In this document: positions 55,700-64,000 of the stretch, piece after piece
Layout of the letters: each line of letters starts with the position of its first letter
How positions within the stretch are numbered: position 1 is the stretch's first letter
Assembly: GCA_949361645.1 (NCBI GenBank)
Contig: OX442421.1
Span: forward strand, 8,807,014-8,871,013
Length of the DNA: 64,000 bases
DNA from: Spongilla lacustris
Taxonomy: Eukaryota > Porifera > Demospongiae > Spongillida > Spongillidae
Direction of reading: 5' to 3'
Translations under genes and position numbers: made by a program
The notes under the pieces: generated by a model
Told to the model about the DNA's origin: nothing
What the model saw: only the letters and a program-made list of their open reading frames with translations
Databases searched by the model: none

Positions 55700-56321
55700 C
55701 TAAAGGGATGTTGTACTAAGTGTTAGAAAGTGGTGCTTTACTATATGGACACAGTCGTTAGAGCTTGACAATGCATGGTGTGGTACTGGTATGGTGTGGT
55801 ACTGGGTGAACCGGCTGAACTTTGCATGCTCCCCAAGTAGGCCAAATCCTGTAGTTACCTCATGTTGGAAAATACTATTAACTAAAGAATAGTTGACAAA
55901 CCTAACTGTTCCACAGGTAGGGACTTGCAAGAGGCATTCATCAGCTAGGAGGACTGCTACATCAACTGCCATATATGCATTTCACTTCTGGTAGGGAGAT
56001 CAACTTCAAATGTACTGGCTACGCAGTGAACCATCACATCACTCAGAAGCAGCAGTATCAATTCTGGAGCACATTTCACTTCTGAGGGAGACATGGACGT
56101 TTGTAAGCGGCAGCACTGACTGACTGACACCATGTACTGGCTGACGTTGTCAGCCACATGATGATGCACTTAGCACAAACAAGTGCATTGCATGGACTAC
56201 TGGCTGTGAGAGGAGTTCCAAACACAGAGGATGCCAGTGGGGGCCTAGGACAATCAGGACAGTGTACAGTTGATGTACATGTATGTGTCTGATACTTAAA
56301 GTACTCCTGCAATTGATGCAT
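55700..56321 (-). pseudogene. Second RING / RAG1-N-like fragment, decayed
   Basis: Minus-strand pieces in two frames: VHCPDCPRPPLA ... SSPCNALVCAKCIIMWL, which has RING-like spacing, then QCCRLQTSMSPSEVKCAPEL with LILLLLSDVMVHC. The layout copies the 21026-22040 locus (CPLC...LPC...HIIHWF...CPCC...PLIQTLLVVHC). Frame changes and a lost CP in the last pair mark it as broken. No TIRs were delimited. Confidence 0.4.
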
Positions 56322-57006
56322 GGGTGTGTTGATGTTTTCGTCTGCCTTTAATATTTATCAGTGAGGTGAATAGTATATGCCATTTTATTCAATTGTACAT
56401 CTTTAATAATGTTACTTGTACCGTACACTCCTGAGCTCAGTGAGCTAGCCAGAGGTGAGTTGGGTTTTTTTTTTTTTTTTTTTTTGGAACACCCTTTATT
56501 TTTGAGAGTTGTGGTACATCACTTCTGTTCCCACGATGGTCAACCACTCGTTTCCTACCAAGTTGCTTGATGCGGTAATCCATTTGCCCTACATATTAAG
56601 TCGCAAGCGTGTCATTTATTGATGAAAATGCAAATATCACAGCAAGAGAAAAATTATCGTTCTCGTCTTTTGGTATACATAGCCTTGTGCCCCCATCTTT
56701 TCTCTTTACGAAAACGCCTAACTTACCCTGAGTTCTTGCGGGAGCTGCCCGTACAACACCCACAACTGAAGGTCATATTCCAAATTATACACGCGCACAT
56801 AATTTCATGACTTCCTTGTTTACTGACACATTAGACGACATGAGATCAACACATGCAGACATATTTTAGAAGAGGAATGTTAGAAGATGTGGAAACTATA
56901 TTTGGTATTTGGTTTTTAATAAGAGTGTTAATACAGTAAGAAATAGACCTCTGAAAAGGTACGATAAAACGACTGTGATAATGAGCTCATTAAAAGTTGT
57001 GTTAAG
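56322..57006. other. Intergenic, nothing recognised
   Basis: Poly-T at 56466-56486; no supported gene. Confidence 0.4.
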
Positions 57007-57014
57007 AGCCCGTA

Positions 57015-58397
57015 CAGTGGCGAGGTGGCTTGTCTATCACTGGGGGGGCAAATACACCGATTGCCGCCCCCCCCCCCCCCCCCCCCCCCCCCCACATACA
57101 CACACGCTGCCTTTCTGTCGGAATTTCTTAACTCATCAAGCACTACTATAAAGTCGGACGCTGTCACACGCATAGCGGAGATAAAACATGCATACATTGG
57201 GTCTGGGGCCGAGTATTGTCATAATCTCGAGCGCCTGCTGCGCGCGCCGTTATTCAAAAGAGTTCCAGAAATTATATCGTAGATTATTAGGACACTAGCG
57301 TTTGCGACAATACGCTCGTTTCTCCTGCAGCGTTTTATGTGGATGGGCAAGGGACACGCCTCCCCCCTCCCACAACCCACACAAGGAGGTATGGGCCGGG
57401 AGCAAGCGCTCTCATCGGGGTCTAGGGCGGAGCCCCAGCCGCTTTGCAACTTTTACGCTTTTTGAGTCCCAAAACTGACATAGCATAATTGCGTAGTAAC
57501 AGATTTAAATTCATATAATACCACAAGAATTACTTGCTTCCAGACTTTCCTGTAGTCTCGCAAACCAAATACTTCGTCCCTGTCCATTGTATATCAATCT
57601 ATGTGTCATGCAATAAGGGTTCATCCATAAGTCCAAACTTGGTTAACCGGCGTTATTGCACCCAGCGGATAGAAGCAATTTTTATAACTTTTATCTTGTC
57701 CATTTTAATAAGGCACTCTTAATTTTCAATGACCCCCGTAAATATCTTGAAGCTCTACCGGTAATGATATTTTTTCTTCAGAATGACTGCACATTACTGA
57801 TCATTGGTCTTTGCAATTGGAACCACATGCATCGACAGTGGGGGCTTTTCTACGTAGCCGATTCTCATGACATCAAATCTAGCCAAAATTCATCTGAAAC
57901 TTATTACAACTTAACTGTACTATACAGTATAGTTGCACCCTGACATCACGCGCAGCTTACATATCATACAGTACGTTGCTATAAATATACACCGCGTGGG
58001 TACGAGATAAACAATAACCGGACGGGGAAGGTGGTGTCATATGCTCACGTGGTACATATTTATAGCAACTTGTATTTATGCGACGTAAGTTACGTAACTA
58101 CATGTAAACAACACACGATCGCGTGACGTCAGTGCAATCCTCTAATAATAAACGCGATTCGCTTGGCGGCTAGCCTCGTCCCCAGGCCCTATTTTTATAT
58201 TAAAGTCAGCGGGGACAAAAAATATTTTTTGTCCCCACTAACTTTAATATAAAAATAGGGCCTGGGGACGAGGCTACTTGGCGGCTGGCCGCCCCTATAG
58301 TCATTTTGCCGCCCCCTTTTTAAGGCCCGCTGGGGGGGGGGGGGGGGGCAATTGCCCCCCCCTGCCCCCCCCCCCCACCCCGGCCACCTCGCCACTG
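57015..58397. mobile_element. hAT-type non-autonomous element with perfect 8-bp TSD
   Basis: Terminal inverted repeats CAGTGGCGAGGTGGC / GCCACCTCGCCACTG and an exact 8-bp duplication AGCCCGTA on both sides (57007-57014, 58398-58405). It carries no transposase ORF. Nested inside: an M1-related fragment (57215-57325), an inverted piece of the M2 sequence (57410-57465), and the palindrome 58171-58276. Confidence 0.9.
58171..58276. repeat. Near-perfect 106-bp palindrome
   Basis: Arms TAGCCTCGTCCCCAGGCCCT plus ATTTTTATATTAAAGT and complement, with the inner pair GGGGACAAAAAATATTTTTTGTCCCC; only a few loop bases are unpaired. Confidence 0.9.
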
Positions 58398-58405
58398 AGC
58401 CCGTA

Positions 58406-60160
58406 CCGTATGTTCTTAATACGCAACCTAGTTTCCATCTCCGTGCTGGATAGATTATTCTAGAATAAATTATCCTCCCCTAGCTTGGAATAGATTATCC
58501 CCCCACCCAAGTGTTTTGAATAGACCCTTTCTGGAGCATGATGAATAGTAATTTGTCCAACTTCCTGCCTGCCTAGAAGTACTGCTCCTCTGGTCAACAA
58601 ATGTATTCATATGTTATTGAAGTGAAATAAAGAGGTCGACAGTTGCATATGGACCCTGTTGCACTGAGTACAACGATATAGTGCAATTCAGATCATACAA
58701 AGTGTGGAGGCATAGCTGAAAAGGTCAACAATGGTCGCCTTGGAAATGTGCATATTGTGTATGGAGTCCTTGATTCGCTCACTTTGAGCTCTGAAATGCC
58801 CAGTATTAACTATAGTTTATATCAGCTGGTATCATCTGTAGTGTGCTTTATACTGTCTGTACAATTCTGTTATGGGAATAATCTTTTCCCTCTATTGCTT
58901 ACATGTGACCAATCAACATTTGATGATGCACCACACCATATAAGAGGTCACCACACCCCCAACATGCAGTGTATAGACACCCCTTTTGGCGATAAGTGGC
59001 TGGTATGATGAATACATTTATTATGTGGCAACTGTTGCTATCCTCAATATTTGACAGGCAAATGTTTCAGACACTCCTTGCACATGGGCATATGATGAGC
59101 AAATGGCCATGACATCAACCCTTGTCCGTTTCTCAAGGATTGATTCCAAGCTGTTTATGTATTTTGTTGATGCACCAGGTCAGGAGAAGCTCAAGGCATA
59201 CCAAAGTATTGAAGCTTACTACTATTATCAGAGGTTAGTTGCCCTAAATAGTGTGTACATTCATTTTTGTACTGATACCTGTACTGAGTGGTTGGGTTCA
59301 GACCATCCTTTACCACAGCATACATGTAGGCATTGCATTACATTTTAAAAGCAAAGGTAAATACATTTCGGATAATCCCACATGAACCCTGCATGGGTCG
59401 AAGTTTGAACTACTGAATAGGAGAGCTGGATCAATTGTGACTGCACACTGCACATGCATATGGCAATAGTAATTGTCTCTTAGCTCAGGTCAAGCGTGCA
59501 CACGTGTTGCTGCTGTGTTGTTCAGTTAAGGTGCACTTTACTTTTGCACATACTTTGCTTTTTTTAAATGTAATTTGTGCATGCCAGCAATGCCTGTGCT
59601 GTGATAAAGGATGGTTTGAACCCAACCACTACAGGTAGATAGAAATGATGTACCAGTGGCAGTGCACACACCATTTACATGTAGGGCCAGCAAACATCTG
59701 TTTGTATGTCTTAAGCTTATCCTGACCTGGCACATCGATAAACACGTATACAAACTTGGAAAGTCCAGAGGTGGCCACAACAATATGTTATCAATCCTTG
59801 CATGGGAAACTGACAAGGGTTGATGGTTATGATGTTTATATGGACCCACCTGCCCGCATAGGCATTGTAGCGTCTTCATATAGTGAATCAGGCCCTTGCA
59901 GCATAGAAGTGTATTTTTCAATCATTGATCAAATTTTGTAGAGAAAAGTCGGCCGTTTGCTCATCAGTGTCTGAAACATATGTCTGTCAAAATGGAGGAT
60001 AGCAACGGTTGCCATGTAATAAATGTATTCATAGTGAAAATTCTTACCAGCCACTTATCCCCAAAAGGTATCTATATTAATACCATAGTAAAATGGATGC
60101 ATGCAATATCAAAAATTCATTCAGTTCAAGATGCTATACAACTTATGATGCATAGTTCAC
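58406..60160. other. Intergenic with exon-like scraps of unknown origin
   Basis: The plus-strand stretch at 59058-59233 reads TWAYDEQMAMTSTLVRFSRI and DAPGQEKLKAYQSIEAYYYY without a stop and ends near a splice-like AG|GT. 59756-59938 reads PEVATTICYQSLHGK ... YSESGPCSIEVYF. These look like parts of one unknown protein but cannot be joined with confidence. Confidence 0.3.
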
Positions 60161-60199
60161 ATGCATTTAAGCATGTATCTGTATACATGTAAATGTGGG

Positions 60200-60950
60200 G
60201 CACATACAGCATATGTAGTAGTCTATAGCTCAGGCCACGCCCAACTACATACCGACCACAGTTCCCTGAAATGGCTGCAGAGCTTTCATGAACCTGAAGG
60301 TCAAGTGGCCAGGTGGTTAGAAACTTTGTCAGAGTATGACTTTGAAGTAATGCAGATTCACTGTCTCGTATGCCATGCTCTCAGTGTAGATTGCCACCTG
60401 AGGAGGACAGTGGAGACCATGGCTGTGTGCTGGCAGTGACAGATTCAAGGATGCCTTCGTGGACTCATGAGGAATTAGCTGCGTATTCAGAGACAGGACC
60501 CAGTTTATTAAATGTCTGGAGATTAAAACCCTTCCACTGAAAGGTATTTCCCAAGAAATCATCCTCACATGTAAAGGTTCTATGGTCTCAGTACCACTAT
60601 TTGGTCATGCAAAACAAGATTCTGTATTGCCGGTGGGAGGATGTCCAGGGAGGGGAGACATTGCAGCTTTGTACTCCATCAAAGCTTGTACCTGCAGTAT
60701 TGGAAGGGCTTCATAGCTCAAGGTGGGCACATGGGGGCCAAGAAGAGTCTTGACAATTAAAGTGTGTTGTTATTTCTATTGGGTGGGGCAGAAGAAGGAT
60801 ATTAGTCAGTGGTGTATTAGTTGTCCAACTTGCTGCTTTAGAAAGACACCCATTCCAGCACCTTGTACTCCAATGCAACTTGATCCAGTGAAAAGACCTC
60901 TTCATCGAGTTGCTACGTACAGTATCCACCAAAAAAAAGTGACAAATCAA
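60200..60950 (+). pseudogene. Ty3/gypsy pol remnant: RNase H and integrase zinc finger
   Basis: 60230-60420 reads HTDHSSLKWLQSF and EGQVARWLETLSEYDFEV, the conserved gypsy RNase H end. 60760-60920 reads YFYWVGQKKDISQWCISCPT C and FRKTPIPAPCTP, the integrase HHCC region plus linker. Stops and frame changes lie between. The open frame is interrupted at 60918 by a fold-back insertion and resumes after 62374. Confidence 0.75.
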
Positions 60951-62373
60951 AACATATTTTCTGGGCCAACAGAAACACTGATACTTCAGCTAAAGTTATA
61001 CATACCTAGACCATTTATTCACACATATGCAAATGTATTAAACTTCTTATTGCCTGTCTGCATGCAACCACCACTCCCTTGCAAATGCATACATATTTTT
61101 GGACCAGGGCAGTGCTATTTTACAATGGATTGTTCCATTAATAACTAGATCTGTTAGTAAACATTGCCCACATAGTTCATTATTCATCTGGTTGCAAACT
61201 GCTTGCTTATTGCAAGACCCAAGAAAGATTTGCTACATGAATGCTGATCAGAAAAATCCTTGTCGAGTGCAAGCAGTTTTCAACCAGATGAATAATGAAC
61301 TTGGAAAATAAATATGTGAGAAATGTTTACTAACAGATCTAGTTATTAATGGAACAATCCACTGTGAACGAGCACTGTGTTTTACTGAGCACTGGTCAAT
61401 CAGAATTTGCATATGTGTGGATGAATGGTCTAGATATAATTATAATTATATATGGGAAAGTTTACGAGAAAAGGGACCTAGCGTGTATTATAAAAAAGTA
61501 TAATAAAAATGCATTACGTTTGATTTGCTATAACTTCCGATCAGTTAACGCTATCAACTTCCTATTTTCAACACTTCATACTGCACCATTTCTCTATGGT
61601 AAAATACATTTTGGAGTCTTGCACTTGCTCCGTGTCAGTATTGCAACGTTCGATACCCCACTGGGTTCAAACCCGCCATAACTTTCGGTAGGAGTAATCA
61701 ATTCGCTTCAAATTCGGTTTGTAGGTAGAGAGGTCCTATACCTATCGATTTGTTCTGTTCGTTGATTTTTATGCCATCCATTACGGAGTTACAGTTGAAC
61801 AAACTACGTGCCCATTTTCGCGCTCGATTCGCGCCAATGATTTGGGCAAATTGCGTTCCGCTCAATGTATGGGGAGGCGGGGATTATAACATTGGCGCGA
61901 ATCAAGCGGGAAAACGTGCACGTAGTTTGTTCAACTGTATCTCCGTAATGGATGGCATAAAAATTAACGAACAGAACAAATCGATAGGTATAGGACCTCT
62001 CTACCTACAACCGAATTTGAAGCGAATTGATTACTCCTACCGAAAGTAATGGCGGGTTTGAACCCAGTGGGGTATCGAACGTTGCAATACTGACATGGAG
62101 CAAGTGCAAGACTCCAAAATATATTTTACCATAGAGAAATGGTGCAGTATAAAGTGTTGAAAATAGGAAGTTGATAGCGTTAACTGATCGGAAGTTATAG
62201 CAAATCAAACGTAATGCATTTTTATTATACTTTTTTATAATACACGCTAGGTCCCTTTTCTCGTAAACTTTCCCAATTATATTATATATAACTTTAGCTG
62301 AAGCACCAGTGTTTCTATTCAGTGGCCCAGAAATTATGTTTTGGTTTGTCCACTTTTTTTCTGTGGATGACAG
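60920..62373. mobile_element. Large fold-back element (nested inverted repeats)
   Basis: Outer arms of about 80 bp (60920-61000 and 62289-62373: AGTG.ACAAA.CAAAACATA, TTCTGGGCCA, CTTCAGCTAAAGTTATA); main arms 61445-61850 and 61870-62275 nearly perfectly inverted over about 400 bp; plus a third small pair 61135-61200 / 61270-61375. The left end TA|CAGTATCC with AAAAAAAAGTG resembles Tc1/mariner termini. It sits inside the gypsy integrase reading frame. Diverged copy at 24040-24200. Confidence 0.8.
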
Positions 62374-62950
62374 AACAAGGGGAAAAAAGTATATTCTTGT
62401 AATTGGAGACTACATGTAGTACCAGAGCAGCTCCACTCTGATCAAGGGAGAAACTTTGAATCTGGTGTTATAAAGGGTATCTGTGAGCTTCCGCAGGTTA
62501 GGAAAACTCGAACCACACCCTTTCACCCACAGTTAGATGGAATGATTGAATAGGACCTTACTAAGTTTATCTGATTGTGAGCCTGTTTTAATATAGCACA
62601 TGTGTAAACATCATTTAGCATGATGGAGGCACAGCGCCAGAAGACCTTATATATGGTCTGCCAGCTCATGTTCCACAGGGAGGACGACAGTATGTTGAAC
62701 ACCTAAAAAGGTTATGCAGAATGCTTACAAGAGCATACAAAAAATGGTAAGGCATGGAAAGAAATGCAGCACCAAAAGAATGTATATGATGAAAGGCAAA
62801 ATGAGCGTCAGAAGGTATGGCTCCACTGTCCTGCTGTAAGAGGTCATTCTCCCAAGTTCGACCCTGGCAGGGGCCATAGAGAAGCTTGGTGATGTGTTGT
62901 ATTGAACAGATGCCGGAAGCAAATGCAGAGACACATACTCCTCATGAGCA
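62374..62950 (+). pseudogene. Ty3/gypsy integrase core remainder
   Basis: After the fold-back, the plus strand contains pieces like SDQGRNFESG, 'TTPFHPQLDGM', and a later LPAHVPQGGRQYV-like tail, i.e. the end of the integrase core and the region before the C-terminus, with several frame changes. No LTR was recognised. Confidence 0.6.
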
Positions 62951-63334
62951 ACAGTGCAACGTGCCTATTCCCACAGACCATCAGCCTGATGTACCACAGC
63001 TGAGGCATTCAACACATGTACGGTGACCCCCTGACTGGTTATGATAACTGTGTGGACACAGTCTGAGGAAGAGGGGAGCAGTGTAATGTACCTGAAGCCA
63101 GACAGTCTGTTGCACACATCTGTTGCACATGACACCATGCATGTAGTACCATAACTGCAACTTATGTGCTGTAGTATTTAAGTAGCATTGAATTGTATGT
63201 AATGAAGTTCTTTTGATAATAATTACTTGCTATGTGGCTGCAGTTGGGTTTGTGCTGCTGGCCTGCGCTACAATATCGTAGCATTGCATTCAAATGCTGT
63301 GTATTGCATGTTAAAACATATGTTTGCACATATT
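62951..63334. other. Intergenic, nothing recognised
   Basis: Flank between the retroelement and the duplicated LITAF block; no supported feature. Confidence 0.4.
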
Positions 63335-63573
63335 TTGTATCAAAAATGCTACTTATATTTTAATGTATCAAATATGGGTACATAAATATGCATACATTTT
63401 TGATGCAGTTGGGTGTGTACCCGTGCATTTTATAAATAAAAATCAAAGTAGGGTGTGGCACTTTTTAATAGAGCGCTTGCGCATTGGGTGTGGTCGCTAT
63501 TTTTAAGGTTGTAAAGGAAGCTCCAGGAGGCGTATTTGTTTTGTTTCAAACTTCAATACTAACAGAGGTTATC
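63335..63573. repeat. 5' flank of the duplicated LITAF block
   Basis: Matches 52800-53028 with small indels, including GCGCTTGCGCATTGGGTGTG and the AAAGGAAG.TCCAGGAGGCG leader, but with an extra CTTCAATACTAACAGAGG segment before the ATG. Confidence 0.85.
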
Positions 63574-64000
63574 ATGGATGAAAATAAGGGAGTCCCACCG
63601 GTTTACACACCTCCGCAAGAAGCATACCCGCCTCCTCAACAGGGCTACCCGCCTCCTCAACAGGGCTACCCGCCACCTCAACAGGGCTACCCCCCACCTC
63701 AACAGGGCAACCCGCCACAGCAAGCCTACCCGCCGCAGGGCTATCCACCTCAGCAGGTATTTTTATATTGTTCGCTTGGCTGTGATGTGGTTCAATTCCT
63801 TCGTTGTAGGGCACTGTAGTCGTCATTCAACAGCCGGCGGCCCAGCCTGTCCGTTTCGGACCCCTTCCAGTGACTATAACTGATAGTAACGGGCAGCAGG
63901 TCACAACACGACTGGAGTACCGAGCCGGAACGTTAACGTGGCTGATCTGCTGTGCCGTCTGCTGGCTTACTGGATGTTGGTGCTTCGCTCTCATTCCTTG
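63574..64000 (+). CDS. LITAF-domain-like protein 3 (cut by window end)
   Basis: Exon 63574-63756 (MDENKGVPPVYTPPQEAY then four to five PPPQQGY-type units) and exon 63810 to the window end (GTVVVIQQPAAQPVRFGPLP, VTITDSNGQQVTT, GTLTWLICCAVCWLTGCWCF). It is almost identical to gene 2 at 53029-53573, but shorter in the Gln/Pro repeat and with PM-to-TL type changes (GMLTW to GTLTW); the intron is conserved in place and phase. The visible zinc ligand site is again TITDSNG rather than CxxC. The C-terminal end, including the second lost pair, lies outside. Confidence 0.85.

Noticed and set aside
61665..61690. GGGTTCAAACCCG resembling a tRNA T-arm
   Set aside because: No acceptor stem, D-arm or anticodon arm can be placed around it; it lies in the fold-back.
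61349..62208. Two ORFs with nearly the same peptide (VNAINFLFSTLHTAPFLYG)
   Set aside because: They are the two arms of the fold-back read from opposite strands, not a gene pair.

Overview
This window reads as nuclear DNA of an early-branching metazoan. A demosponge is my best guess, inferred from the SRCR/EGF-rich receptor content, the short GT-AG introns, and housekeeping genes that resemble their animal orthologues throughout; I cannot prove the species. Nothing looks bacterial. All exon coordinates below were read by eye from splice sites, reading frame and intron phase.

Layout. (1) Positions 1-20299, minus strand: one giant receptor-like gene, about 2,700 residues in 46 exons, still open at the left edge. 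It has a signal peptide, a NIDO domain, four repeats of an [EGF(n)-SRCR-SRCR-SRCR] module, a Cys-rich HRM-like domain, a GAIN-like region, a GPS motif, then more ectodomain that looks Ig-like. Its largest intron (12216-16032) is full of mobile elements. (2) 20300-27100: a transposon graveyard with a TIR-bounded 3.15 kb unit that carries a decayed RING/zinc-finger gene reminiscent of the RAG1 N-terminus, followed by an unrecognised minus-strand gene tail. (3) 27150-30495, plus: a type I membrane protein with a duplicated EGF exon and a cytoplasmic tail carrying three VYTEE repeats. (4) 30900-34500: a decayed Merlin/IS1595-type transposase, a duplicated exon-like unit and a Tc1/mariner-like fold-back. 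(5) 34607-51178: a dense conserved gene block: STPG2 (-), BCKDHB (+), ADAL (-), SMPD4 (+), BLCAP (-), ESCO (-). STPG2 and BCKDHB are divergent across about 106 bp; BCKDHB and ADAL are tail to tail. (6) 51740-64000: three LITAF-domain genes that have lost the zinc-binding cysteines, interspersed with a hAT-like element with a perfect 8-bp target duplication, a paired MITE-like family, a second RING/RAG1-N-like fragment and a Ty3/gypsy remnant broken by a 1.45 kb fold-back.

The conserved genes are unrelated in function (mitochondrial branched-chain catabolism, modified-nucleotide clearance, sphingomyelin hydrolysis at ER/nuclear membranes, cohesin acetylation, sperm-tail structure). They share a neighbourhood, not a pathway. 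The two cell-surface genes and the LITAF family are the lineage-specific part.
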